Positions 1 through 7,945 are shown, counted from the stretch's first letter. The stretch: DNA of 64,000 nucleotides from Deminuibacter soli (GCF_003412455.1 NZ_QTJU01000004.1:372001-436000), one strand, 5' to 3'. The notes: generated from the sequence alone by a model not told the origin. Program-made: numbers and translations.

Positions 1-172
1 ACTGGCAATGGGTGGCGAATACTTCGGTGCCGCCTTCCTGGAAGACCATTGCAAGCTGGTGGCAGAGCATGTTGTTGCCTCCAACATCAAAGGGGCAGGG
101 CATTGGATTGTGCAGGAGAATACAGCACAGGTATCGCATGACCTGATGAACTTTTTTACAGCAAAACAATAA
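1..172 (+). CDS. Alpha/beta hydrolase, C-terminal fragment
   Basis: The window opens inside this gene: the frame is open from base 2 to the TAA at 170-172 and encodes 56 residues. The tail contains the sequence KGAGHWIVQEN, the classic segment around the catalytic histidine of alpha/beta hydrolases of the epoxide hydrolase / haloalkane dehalogenase type (GHW followed by a few residues and E). The N-terminal part, with the nucleophile and oxyanion hole, lies outside the window, so substrate cannot be guessed. The secreted cupin gene follows after 17 bp on the same strand and may be co-transcribed. Confidence 0.75.
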   Translation, partial: LAMGGEYFGAAFLEDHCKLVAEHVVASNIKGAGHWIVQENTAQVSHDLMNFFTAKQ

Positions 173-189
173 CCAATCAATCAGCTTAT

Positions 190-711
190 ATGTACATGCA
201 AACACTAAAAAAATCCCTTGTTACGAAACCCATGCTGTTAACAGCCTTGTTGCTTGCAGTCTTCTGTACAGCCCGGGCTCAATCAGATACAAGCGGGCAG
301 CTGCGTATGACGCAGCAACAGATTATCGCAGCCAAAGCAAGCGGCACGCGCGCGCCGGGTTCTTCTAATTTAAGTGCAGTGCAGGTAATCGTTATTCACG
401 GAGATCCTGCAAAGCCCGGTCTCTATACCATCTTATTAAAAGTAGCGCCCAATACAAAAATACCTGCACACCTGCACCCGGATGACCGTGTGGGAACCGT
501 TGTTTCAGGCACCTGGTACTTTGGATACGGCGACAAGTTTGATGAAGGCAAGTTAAAAGAATTGCCGGTGGGTAGTGTTTACTCGGAAGTGGAAGGGCAG
601 AATCATTTTGCCATGACAAAAGATCAACCGGTTATTGTAGAAATCACCGGTTACGGCGCTTCCGGTGTTACGTATGTGAATGCAGCAGATGATCCGCTGA
701 ATCACCGGTAA
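190..711 (+). CDS. Secreted cupin-domain protein
   Basis: This 173-residue protein starts with a typical Sec signal peptide (hydrophobic stretch about residues 15-28, ending ARAQ), so it should be periplasmic. Residues about 70-155 form a small cupin: a first metal motif is visible as HLHPDDR followed by a G-x-W strand, and a second half ends in EGQNHF. These give the His/Asp/His set expected for a metal-binding single-domain cupin. Substrate and reaction are unknown; the gene could encode an enzyme or a binding protein. ATG at 190 is followed by a second ATG at 196, so the exact start is uncertain by two codons. A strong terminator follows at 729-772, ending the transcript that probably also carries the upstream hydrolase. 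Confidence 0.8.
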   Translation: MYMQTLKKSLVTKPMLLTALLLAVFCTARAQSDTSGQLRMTQQQIIAAKASGTRAPGSSNLSAVQVIVIHGDPAKPGLYTILLKVAPNTKIPAHLHPDDRVGTVVSGTWYFGYGDKFDEGKLKELPVGSVYSEVEGQNHFAMTKDQPVIVEITGYGASGVTYVNAADDPLNHR

Positions 712-728
712 TAACTTGTATACTGCTT

Positions 729-772
729 AACAACTCAGGCCGCTTGCTGCAAGCGGCCTGAGTTGTTTGTTC
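729..772 (+). terminator. Rho-independent terminator after the cupin gene
   Basis: An 18-bp perfect stem (729-746 pairing with 750-767, three-base loop) with a GC-rich core is followed by a T-rich tract (TTTGTT). It starts 17 bp after the cupin stop codon. The arms are nearly symmetric, but no gene approaches from the other side. Confidence 0.85.
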
Positions 773-846
773 ACATAAACATAAAGTAGTGTTAATGTTA
801 TGGCAACATAGTACGGGCACCTTTGCCGCAAATCAAAACCACTACT

Positions 847-3800
847 ATGTCTTTCACCAAGCGCTGCACTATTTTATTGTTACTACTTTTTACAATGGTA
901 CAGGTTGTTACCGCACAAACCAACCTGGCGGGTATAGCCGGTAGAATAGTTTCCCCTGATGGCAAGGCTATTGACCATGCAACCATTACCATTAAAAACG
1001 GATCTACAGGTTTTACTGCCAAAACAGTTTCCAACGAAAAAGGGGAGTTTCTGCTGAAAGAACTTCCGCTGGGTGGCCCTTATTCCATTATTGCGGAAGC
1101 AGTGGGAATGGCGTCGCAAACGCAAACGGATTATGCACTGAACCAGGGCGACCTGTTGCGTGTATTGTTCCAGATGACAGAGAAAACAGCTGCATTGCAG
1201 GCTGTTGTGGTTAAATCTACTTCACTCAGGAACAAGGTGGAGAACATTGGTACAGCTACAGCAGTTACTGCCAAAGACATTAACCGCCTGCCTGTAAATG
1301 GCCGTAACTTCACTACACTGGCCGATCTTTCTCCTTTAAGCACCGGTACCAGCCTTGGCGGTCAGCTGGGCTCTGCCACCAACTTTACCATTGATGGCAT
1401 GGCTGCAAGAGGTACCATTTCAGGCGGTCAGCCAACAGGTGCCTATGCCATTACCATGGAAGCAGTGCGCGAGTTCCAGGTAGTAACCAACCAGTATGAT
1501 GTTACCTATGGCAATGCCGGTGGTGGCACCATTAGCACGGTAACCAAATCGGGTACCAATACTTTAAGCGGAAGCGCCTTTACTTTTTTGCGTACAGACT
1601 GGCTTTCGAGCCCCTACGGTTTAAATGGTCAGAAACGTAACCAGCCGTTTGACATTAAACAATATGGCTTTTCACTGGGCGGTCCCATTATTAAAGACAA
1701 AGCACATTTCTTTGTGGCATGGGATCACCAGGCCAATACGCAGCCATTGCTGATTGCGCCTATCCAGTCAAATGCCGATGCACTGCGTTACAACGTAACC
1801 CAGCAAACACAGGATGATTTTTTAAGAATAGCACGTGCTAAATACGGTGTGGCCAATTCACCGCAGTTTGGCCAGTTCAGCCGTTTTAAAAATACACATG
1901 CATTGTTTGGCCGTATTGACTGGCAGCTGGGCAGGAAAAGCCTGCTTACCATTCGTGATAACTTTATCTATGATATGGATAACCAGTCAGACGGTGACAA
2001 TACCACCATCAATATTTTTGAAGTATACAGCAGCCGTAAAAGCATCAACAACAGTGTTATGGCTTCGCTGCGTACCACTATCAATCCCAGGGTGACCAAT
2101 GAATTAAAGCTTGAACATTACTGGGAGTACAATAAGCTGTACGCCAACCCGCAGCTGCCGGCAGATAATATCCCGAGAGCCACTGTTTCGAACATTGCAT
2201 CTGTTAACCCGATGGATACTGCGAAAAGACTGTACACCAACATACAGCTGGGTGGCCAGCGTTATGGCGGCGACTACTTCAACAACAGCCTTATCCAGCT
2301 GGTGGATAATATTTATATCAACACCGATAAGTTCAACTTTACACTGGGCGGTGGTGTAACCTTTACACACCAGAACTCAATTTACGGCAGCGAAACAAAT
2401 GGCCGTTTCTGGTATACCGGGCTTGCTGCATTTGACAACCTGCAGCCTTACCGTTTTACAAGAGATGTTTATTTGTCTGATGATCACAATATCAAATTCA
2501 ATATACTTAGCCCGAACGTATATGCGCAGGCGCAAACAACGCTTGGCCGCGGTTTAACTGCAACTGCCGGCGTGCGTATAGACTATACCGATTATCTCGA
2601 CAAAGCCAATTTTAACCAGGCTGTATACAACACGCTTTCTTTAAATACATCCAACAAGCTGGCTACTTTACAGGTGCAGCCACGCGTTCAGTTCACCTGG
2701 GATGTACACCAGAATGGAAAGGATATCGTTCGTTTGGGCGGCGGTATCCTGGGTTCTGCGCTAAACCCTTACTCCATGATCAACAATATGCTGTTTGATG
2801 GCAGCCATATTGCGAGCATCGATGTTACCGGCAGCCTGGTACCCACACCCAATTTCCCTGGTTATCGTCAAAACCCGTCTTCTGCACCGGGTAAAGATCT
2901 CGTGAGCAAAACAGATGTGCCTAAACTGTACACCATTAACATGAATGGCAAAGATGCGAAAGTGCCTATCGTGTATAAGATCAACGGCTCCTACAGTCAT
3001 TTCTTCAGCCCTAATTTCAGGATGAGTATTGCAGGTTACCTGTCGTTTGCACGTAACAACTACACTTATCTTGACAAGAATATGGTTGACCAGCCTTACT
3101 TTACTTTATCGCAGGAAGGCAACCGCCCGGTATATGTACCTGCTGCTACGATCAATACTTCCAATGGTTCGCAGGACTGGACACTGGGCAGAAAAACCAA
3201 CCAGGTAGGCCGTGTGCTGCAGCTGGAAAGTGTTGGTAAGGTAAACCAGGCAGCCGTGGTAATTGACGGTGATTACCGCTATTACAAAGATGGCGAAATC
3301 GCGTTCTCCTACACCTGGAACCAGGCCAGGGACAATACCTCTTACAACGGTAACGTAGCAAATACGGCTACCTTAAACCAATACACAGGAGGTGATCCAA
3401 GGGATCTTAGCCTGATCCGTTATTCAGACAATCATTTCCGCAGTAAAATAGTGATCTACGGTAACACGCCGAGCTTTCATGGCTTTAACCTGGGTGTGCG
3501 TTTCTCAGGCCTGGGTGGTACCCGTTATTCTATGTATGTAAACGGTAACATCAATGGCGACTTTGTTGAAACCAACGACCTGGCTTATGTAGCCGATCCT
3601 AACAGTGCCGGCACGCCACAGTACATGAAAGACGGTCTGAATGCCATTCTCAACAATCCCAATGTAGAGAACAGCATGAAAACCTACCTGCGCAAAAGCT
3701 TTGGCAAAATTGCAGAAAGCAATGGCGGTGTAAATCCTTTTTACGGAACAGTTGACCTGCGATTGACCTACAAAGTGAAAGTATACAGGAAACAATACAT

Positions 3801-4011
3801 TGAGCTGTCAGGCGATTTGTTTAATGTAGCCAACCTGCTTAACAAATCATGGGGGGTAAACCATGCGCTGGGCGCCACCTCGTTACTGTCAAGGTCTGGT
3901 TTTGATGCTGCTACCAACAACTTCAGATATGCGGTAAATACCAATGCCGGTGTATCTGGCTTAAGCGGTAATCCTTACCAGTTTCAGCTGGGTATCCGCT
4001 ACGGATTTTAA
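847..4011 (+). CDS. Oar-like TonB-dependent outer-membrane receptor
   Basis: An outer-membrane beta-barrel transporter of 1054 residues from the ATG at 847 (an in-frame TTG eight codons upstream is less likely because the signal peptide MSFTKRCTILLLLLFTMV begins at the ATG). Order of domains: signal peptide to about residue 24; a carboxypeptidase-regulatory-like beta-sandwich (about 30-110, IAGRIVSPDGKAIDHATI); a TonB plug (about 120-240, with NRLPVNGRNFTTLADLSP and the FTIDGM strand); then a long barrel ending in an aromatic residue (IRYGF). It resembles Oar-type receptors, which lack a SusD partner, and indeed no SusD gene is adjacent. The ligand is unknown. Preceded by the cupin terminator and followed by a bidirectional terminator, so it is a monocistronic unit. 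Confidence 0.9.
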   Translation: MSFTKRCTILLLLLFTMVQVVTAQTNLAGIAGRIVSPDGKAIDHATITIKNGSTGFTAKTVSNEKGEFLLKELPLGGPYSIIAEAVGMASQTQTDYALNQGDLLRVLFQMTEKTAALQAVVVKSTSLRNKVENIGTATAVTAKDINRLPVNGRNFTTLADLSPLSTGTSLGGQLGSATNFTIDGMAARGTISGGQPTGAYAITMEAVREFQVVTNQYDVTYGNAGGGTISTVTKSGTNTLSGSAFTFLRTDWLSSPYGLNGQKRNQPFDIKQYGFSLGGPIIKDKAHFFVAWDHQANTQPLLIAPIQSNADALRYNVTQQTQDDFLRIARAKYGVANSPQFGQFSRFKNTHALFGRIDWQLGRKSLLTIRDNFIYDMDNQSDGDNTTINIFEVYSSRKSINNSVMASLRTTINPRVTNELKLEHYWEYNKLYANPQLPADNIPRATVSNIASVNPMDTAKRLYTNIQLGGQRYGGDYFNNSLIQLVDNIYINTDKFNFTLGGGVTFTHQNSIYGSETNGRFWYTGLAAFDNLQPYRFTRDVYLSDDHNIKFNILSPNVYAQAQTTLGRGLTATAGVRIDYTDYLDKANFNQAVYNTLSLNTSNKLATLQVQPRVQFTWDVHQNGKDIVRLGGGILGSALNPYSMINNMLFDGSHIASIDVTGSLVPTPNFPGYRQNPSSAPGKDLVSKTDVPKLYTINMNGKDAKVPIVYKINGSYSHFFSPNFRMSIAGYLSFARNNYTYLDKNMVDQPYFTLSQEGNRPVYVPAATINTSNGSQDWTLGRKTNQVGRVLQLESVGKVNQAAVVIDGDYRYYKDGEIAFSYTWNQARDNTSYNGNVANTATLNQYTGGDPRDLSLIRYSDNHFRSKIVIYGNTPSFHGFNLGVRFSGLGGTRYSMYVNGNINGDFVETNDLAYVADPNSAGTPQYMKDGLNAILNNPNVENSMKTYLRKSFGKIAESNGGVNPFYGTVDLRLTYKVKVYRKQYIELSGDLFNVANLLNKSWGVNHALGATSLLSRSGFDAATNNFRYAVNTNAGVSGLSGNPYQFQLGIRYGF

Positions 4012-4030
4012 ACAGGAGCGTATCATGCAT

Positions 4031-4066
4031 AAAAAAGCTGGTTGACATTTGTCAGCCAGCTTTTTT
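4031..4066. terminator. Bidirectional terminator between convergent genes
   Basis: The arms AAGCTGGTTGAC and GTCAGCCAGCTT pair around a short loop (one G-T pair) and are flanked by an A-run on the left and a T-run on the right, so the hairpin can stop transcription from both the TonB receptor (plus) and the DUF1223 gene (minus). Confidence 0.85.
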
Positions 4067-4105
4067 ATTATCTGGTAATAAAACCATTAAACCTGGTGCC
4101 CGCGA

Positions 4106-4888
4106 TCAGTTGGCAGAAGCGCCCGGGCTTTGTACGGCTGAACGGCCGGCAGCAGTAATATGGCCATTGCCGTTATTCTGCTGTAAACCGATGATTTCCC
4201 ATTGATGCTGGCTGAAATCTGCGGGTAAGTTCAGCAGCACGGTTTTTTCATCTGTTTGTGCAGTGGCCAGTGCTCTTACAATCTGTACATGTGACAGGGT
4301 TTTACCTTCGTTTTCACCTGCTTTTACTTCACTCCGGGCTGATTTCTGTACCAGCGCAAAAGTGAGCGCTGACCTTTTTTCTGCAAAAGCTGTGTAATCT
4401 ATTTTCAGCTTGTTTCCTTCTACTGTTCCGGTAAACTGCAGCTGTTTGGCAGGGTGGCTAAGGCCGTCGGAAATGGCATTTAATACAGCACTCTCGTCAG
4501 AGCCTACGTATTCTGATGCGCCGTTTACCACAATCTGCGGTGTATACAGGGTTTGCAGGTGCAGCCATTCTACATAACGGCTTTGGCGTTTGGTATATGC
4601 AGCATCACTGAAGCGGTCTTTCCAGCCCTGGTGGTCCCAGTAATCAACATGGTAAGCCAGTATGTAAATCTGCTTGTTGTGAATCTGCTGTTCAATGCCT
4701 TCAATCAAAGCGTCTGCAGGCGGACAGCTGGAGCAGCCCTCAGAAGTGAATAATTCTACCACAGCAATGCCGCTGCTGTCTTTGGCTGTTTGCAGGTTGT
4801 TGATGTTGTTTTTGCGGTTCATAAAGGCGGTGATGGCAAATATGCCTGCCAGGCAGGTTGCCGGGAATAACAATTTAAATGATTTCAT
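4106..4888 (-). CDS. DUF1223 thioredoxin-fold protein
   Basis: This 260-residue protein has a hydrophobic N-terminus (about residues 5-22) that would act as an uncleaved anchor or signal. The body matches the DUF1223 family: VVELFTSEGCSSCPPAD carries a thioredoxin-like CxxC pair at Cys52 and Cys55, followed by the family-typical AYHVDYWD and TPQIVVNG strands. The family has a thioredoxin fold, but its substrate is not established. The gene is downstream (91 bp) of the DsbD-alpha-like gene on the same strand. Two periplasmic thiol-type proteins side by side suggest a shared redox job, and both may be under the LytTR system encoded just upstream. Expression probably stops at the bidirectional hairpin at 4031-4066. 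Confidence 0.85.
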   Translation of the reverse strand: MKSFKLLFPATCLAGIFAITAFMNRKNNINNLQTAKDSSGIAVVELFTSEGCSSCPPADALIEGIEQQIHNKQIYILAYHVDYWDHQGWKDRFSDAAYTKRQSRYVEWLHLQTLYTPQIVVNGASEYVGSDESAVLNAISDGLSHPAKQLQFTGTVEGNKLKIDYTAFAEKRSALTFALVQKSARSEVKAGENEGKTLSHVQIVRALATAQTDEKTVLLNLPADFSQHQWEIIGLQQNNGNGHITAAGRSAVQSPGASAN

Positions 4889-4979
4889 TTTCGTAGTTTT
4901 TAAATGTGATGCTTTGAATCGTCTGTTGCTGCAAGTTCTTACTGTAGCTGGTTTTCACGGGATACAGGATTGGTCAGTC

Positions 4980-5426
4980 TCATTTTACCGGTACGGCAAA
5001 CGCAAGGGTTTGGGGAGGCAGGCATTGCCTGTCGCTGCAAACCATAAACTGTACTGTCCCCCTTACCAATGCGCGTTTTGCTTTTAACTGTATTTTCTGT
5101 TGAAACACTACCGTGTTTTCAAAATAGGCCACATTCGCATTAAACGCCTTTTCAAATTTTGAAAGGGATGCCGGTTCTGCTACTTCCCCGTCTAACGTAT
5201 AGGAAGCATCAGGGGTAAAGCTGAAGCTGGCTTTTACCGGGCCGCCGTTTGCCAGTGACTGGGCATACACATGCCAGCCAGGCTGAATCTCGGCTTTCAT
5301 AAACAGGGTAGCGGTTGTTTCACCGGTTCTCTTTGCTGTGTAACTCCATTTTACCGGTTTCAATACCTGGCTGCTGACGGTGAAACCGGTGAATAAGCTT
5401 ATTAATAAAATGTATAACGTTTTCAT
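4980..5426 (-). CDS. Stand-alone DsbD-alpha-like periplasmic protein
   Basis: A signal peptide (residues 1-19, ending VSSQ) precedes a single immunoglobulin-like domain of the DsbD N-terminal type. Visible family marks are WSYTAKR, GWHVYAQ and the cysteine pair Cys130/Cys135 in CSDRQCLPP, which corresponds to the redox pair of E. coli DsbD-alpha (C-x5-C-x-PP there, C-x4-C here). At 148 residues it lacks the membrane and thioredoxin modules of a full DsbD, so it would have to receive electrons from another protein. A diverged paralogue sits at 47015-47479. Three direct repeats of the putative LytTR operator lie 128-176 bp upstream of the start codon. Confidence 0.82.
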   Translation of the reverse strand: MKTLYILLISLFTGFTVSSQVLKPVKWSYTAKRTGETTATLFMKAEIQPGWHVYAQSLANGGPVKASFSFTPDASYTLDGEVAEPASLSKFEKAFNANVAYFENTVVFQQKIQLKAKRALVRGTVQFMVCSDRQCLPPQTLAFAVPVK

Positions 5427-5550
5427 TTTTATAAGTTTTTATATGTCAGGAATGCTGCTTGTTCGCATACTGCTGAAACACTGGTGCTGTATGCATTTGC
5501 TGTATCAAAATTATCACACTGCAGAAGCGCTGCCGAGTGCAAAGTGGGTT

Positions 5551-5602
5551 AAACGGGCAAGTAGGGGGCCGAATCGGGCATTCGGCCGCTTTAAGCCGGG
5601 CA
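5551..5602. promoter_or_regulatory. Putative LytTR operator, three direct repeats upstream of DsbD-alpha-like gene
   Basis: The sequence CGGGCA occurs at 5554, 5575 and 5597, i.e. with 21- and 22-bp periods, each preceded by A-rich bases (AAACGGGCA, AATCGGGCA, AGCCGGGCA). LytTR regulators are known to bind imperfect 9-bp direct repeats separated by 12-13 bp, which gives the same period. The same repeat occurs upstream of the LytS/LytTR operon. The sites are upstream of the gene starting at 5426 on the minus strand. The middle repeat also overlaps a small hairpin (5567-5587). Confidence 0.55.
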
Positions 5603-5603
5603 T

Positions 5604-5635
5604 AAAAAAGCCTGCACCATTGAGGCGGTGCAGGC
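5604..5635 (-). terminator. Terminator of the LytS/LytTR operon
   Basis: Read on the minus strand, a perfect 9-bp stem (GCCTGCACC / GGTGCAGGC, 5610-5618 with 5627-5635) is followed by six T residues (A-run at 5604-5609 on the plus strand). It lies 28 bp after the stop of the response regulator gene. Confidence 0.85.
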
Positions 5636-5663
5636 TGTGTATTGTACAATTTAGTGCTGAACG

Positions 5664-6425
5664 CTAGCGGTTTTCCATCCAGCGTAAAAAAACACTCACT
5701 TTGTCTTTATGAATCAATAGCTTCTCCGGTGTGGGAATGGTTAGTTTTACATACAGTTTGCGCTGAAAAAAGTGTTCCACTTCCTTTATGGCATCGAAGC
5801 TGATGAGGTATTGCCTGTTGAGGCGGAAAAACTGCAGCTCAGGCAGCTGTGCGGCTACCTGGTCGAGCGACTGGCTGATGTTGTACTCCTGCTGATCGAA
5901 ACACATGATAAAAGTAGCATCGTACTTTATGTAAAAGAAAGCGATGGTATCCGTAGGTATGTTCAGGTATTTCTGGTTTTTAAACACCAGGAAGTTTTTC
6001 TTGCCCTGTGCCGGTGTAAGCGCCGATAACAGGCTGTTGATATCAGGAGCCGTATTTTGCTGGAAAAAGTTTTTCAGCTCATCAGCCTTTTTCAGGGCGC
6101 CTGTTATGTCTTCCTGTGAAAAAGGTTTCAGCACATAATCAATACCGTTGGATTTGAAGGCTTCCAGCGAATATTCATCAAATGCAGTACAGAAAATAAT
6201 AGGGCAGGTGATTTTAACGGATTTAAATATCTCGAAACACAAACCGTCAGACAGCTGCACATCCATGAATGCGAGATCGGGCATATCGTTGTTTGTGAAA
6301 TAAGCCACGGCGCTTTCTATGCTCTGCAGTTTGGCAATCACTTTTGCACCGGGTTTTGCAGCGGTGATAAGGCTTTCCAGCGATTTCGCGGTTTTTATTT
6401 CGTCCTCAATGATGATGATATTCAT
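5664..6425 (-). CDS. LytTR-family response regulator
   Basis: A 253-residue two-component response regulator. Residues 1-120 form a receiver domain with the acidic pair Glu7/Asp8, the phospho-acceptor Asp55 (LAFMDVQLSDG) and the conserved Lys100 (DYVLKPF). Residues about 150-250 form a LytTR DNA-binding domain (FFYIKYDATFI, FFRLNRQYLIS, VKLTIPTPEKLLI). It should act in the cytoplasm with the kinase gene immediately upstream; its start codon overlaps the kinase stop region by 20 bp, so the two are translated from one transcript. Short direct repeats with 21-bp spacing upstream of the operon suggest autoregulation. Likely targets are the operon itself and the DsbD-alpha-like/DUF1223 genes downstream; this is inferred from the repeats only. 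Confidence 0.92.
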   Translation of the reverse strand: MNIIIIEDEIKTAKSLESLITAAKPGAKVIAKLQSIESAVAYFTNNDMPDLAFMDVQLSDGLCFEIFKSVKITCPIIFCTAFDEYSLEAFKSNGIDYVLKPFSQEDITGALKKADELKNFFQQNTAPDINSLLSALTPAQGKKNFLVFKNQKYLNIPTDTIAFFYIKYDATFIMCFDQQEYNISQSLDQVAAQLPELQFFRLNRQYLISFDAIKEVEHFFQRKLYVKLTIPTPEKLLIHKDKVSVFLRWMENR

Positions 6426-7428
6426 GTATTACCGGGAGTTTAACTTTAAAAGTTTGATCAGTGGCTATAATGTCTATGCCCCGCTCCAGGAAATGGGTGT
6501 AGCGGAGGTTAATGTTTTTTAGTCCCACACCAAGCGATGCCTCTTCATTGCGTTTGCGCTGCACGGGATTCTCTACAACAATAGCACCGTCTTCTGCATA
6601 CATTTTTATGTGCAACGGCTTATCAAGCGATACTACATTGTGCTTGATGCAGTTCTCAATCAGCAGCTGCAGTGTGAATGGAGGCATTAGTGTTGACGTA
6701 TATTTTTCATCTACCGTGTTGGTAAAGCTGATGCCGTCTTCAAAACGTTCTTTCAGCAGAAAAAGATATGCATTGACAATTTCCATTTCTTCTGAAAAAT
6801 GAATCAAATCAAACTTGCGGCTTTCCAGCGTAAAGCGATAAAAGCCTGCAAGCTTCAGGATAAACTCTACTGCATTTTTGTCCTGCGTTTCTACCATTGC
6901 TTTTAACGTATTGAGACTGTTGAACAGGAAATGCGGGTTAATCTGCTGCTTCAGCAGTTCGTTCTGGGCCTCGAGGTTGTCTGATTTAATGCGTTCCAGT
7001 TCCAGGTTAATCTGCTGGTTCTGGTAGTTCTGGTACAACAGGTGAATCAGCATGTAAAACACCAGGTTAATGAGTATGCCTCTCACTTCCACCATCAGCA
7101 TTACCGGGCCAAAATGCAGGTGGGTTAATATTAATTGCTGAACGGTAGCCAGCGCAAACATCACTACAATACCCAGTACCAGGCTGATAACAAGCCTGGG
7201 GTATGAGAAGCTTCTGTTAGCACCGCGTTTGCTGCTGGTTTGCGGAAGCGTATAAATATTAAAATACCATACAAACAGGGCAAATGAAGCCGTAAGTGCA
7301 GAGTTAACCAGGGCTTCGGGTGTATTGAAGCGGTGCTCAGCAATATGCGGCACCGAGGCGAGCAGTCCCAATATGATGGAGCTGATCCAGATAACCCCCT
7401 GCGAAATCCTGAAGTTTCCTTTTTTCAT
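6406..7428 (-). CDS. LytS-type sensor histidine kinase
   Basis: A 340-residue membrane kinase of the His_kinase (PF06580) class that pairs with LytTR regulators. Four membrane segments are visible at about residues 12-29, 41-60, 79-101 and 110-133, with no evident periplasmic sensor domain, so it probably senses something within the membrane. A short coiled-coil (about 135-163) leads to the H-box INPHFLFNSLNTL with phospho-acceptor His166, and an N-box (LLIENCIKHNVV) plus a glycine box (GVGLKNIN) complete the ATPase domain. It is the first gene of the two-gene operon with the LytTR regulator; three putative LytTR sites lie 70-117 bp upstream of the start. Confidence 0.92.
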   Translation of the reverse strand: MKKGNFRISQGVIWISSIILGLLASVPHIAEHRFNTPEALVNSALTASFALFVWYFNIYTLPQTSSKRGANRSFSYPRLVISLVLGIVVMFALATVQQLILTHLHFGPVMLMVEVRGILINLVFYMLIHLLYQNYQNQQINLELERIKSDNLEAQNELLKQQINPHFLFNSLNTLKAMVETQDKNAVEFILKLAGFYRFTLESRKFDLIHFSEEMEIVNAYLFLLKERFEDGISFTNTVDEKYTSTLMPPFTLQLLIENCIKHNVVSLDKPLHIKMYAEDGAIVVENPVQRKRNEEASLGVGLKNINLRYTHFLERGIDIIATDQTFKVKLPVIHEYHHH

Positions 7429-7494
7429 TCCTTGATTCTTTATACACGCCTGCTAACCTGCGCATTATATGCTAAGTTAAAACAAGCTGTGCCA

Positions 7495-7545
7495 ATTTGG
7501 ACAATAGCTGCTGCCAACCGGGCAAATCCGGTCCTGAAACGGGCA
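7495..7545. promoter_or_regulatory. Putative LytTR operator upstream of the LytS/LytTR operon
   Basis: Three copies of the repeat lie exactly 21 bp apart: core positions 7498 (degenerate, TGGACA), 7519 (CGGGCA) and 7540 (CGGGCA), with A-rich bases in front (AACCGGGCAA, AAACGGGCAT). The spacing places all copies on the same DNA face. They are upstream of the kinase start at 7428 on the minus strand, consistent with autoregulation by the LytTR protein encoded in this operon. This is an inference from spacing and recurrence. Confidence 0.55.
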
Positions 7546-7696
7546 TATCCTGCCTTAACAGGCAGGCGTGTTACATGCCTGCATTACAAAAAGGGCTGCC
7601 CGCTAAGGGCAACCCCTTGAAACACTGCGCCACAAAGGACGACTTATTCAACAGCTATTTTACTATGCCTGTGTAACAAAGCTATTTGCAGCAATG

Positions 7697-7751
7697 CATC
7701 GGGCAAGCTACTTTAACGGCGAACCGGGCAACAAGGAGGATGAAACGGGCA
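7697..7751. promoter_or_regulatory. Third cluster of the CGGGCA direct repeat
   Basis: CGGGCA recurs at 7700, 7725 and 7746; the last two are 21 bp apart, the first is 25 bp from the second. The flanks again match (CATCGGGCAA, AACCGGGCAA, AAACGGGCAG). It lies 270-320 bp upstream of the kinase gene and just beyond the SDR terminator, with no gene start of its own, so it could be a distal operator or belong to an unrecognised short transcript. Confidence 0.4.
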
Positions 7752-7763
7752 GCAGGTGCCGGG

Positions 7764-7800
7764 AAAAAACAACACCCAATGCCGGTGATAGCATTGGGTG
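7764..7800 (-). terminator. Terminator downstream of the SDR gene
   Basis: A perfect 10-bp stem (CACCCAATGC at 7773-7782 with GCATTGGGTG at 7791-7800) has an A-run at 7764-7769, which is a T-run on the minus strand. It lies about 145 bp after the stop of the minus-strand SDR gene. Confidence 0.7.
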
Positions 7801-7902
7801 CGCTGTGGCTGTTGATGCACTGCTGTAAGTGGATCGTATTGGCTAGAAACTAGCGAAATAGCGTGATCGCAGCGGGTTTGCCAATGAAAGCGTGCAACGC
7901 CT

Positions 7903-7930
7903 TCCCTGGCTAAGGCGCCTTAACCAGGGA
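7903..7930. repeat. 28-bp near-perfect inverted repeat
   Basis: TCCCTGGCTAAGGC at 7903-7916 faces GCCTTAACCAGGGA at 7917-7930, a palindrome with a single mismatch that would be a G-U pair in RNA. It begins 16 bp after the SDR stop codon on the minus strand. No T-run follows, so it is either a stabilising 3' hairpin or a protein-binding palindrome. Confidence 0.6.
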
Positions 7931-7945
7931 GCGCTGCCCAACCGG

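Noticed and set aside
2104-2370. 88-codon frame antisense to the Oar-like receptor
   Set aside because: It lies wholly within a well-supported coding gene in another frame; the same holds for all similar antisense frames in the window.
7740-7853. 37-codon frame with AAGGAGG directly before the ATG
   Set aside because: The purine-rich box abuts the ATG with no spacing, the frame runs through the terminator hairpin of the SDR gene and overlaps the repeat cluster, and the peptide shows no family feature. Bacteroidetes seldom depend on such boxes.
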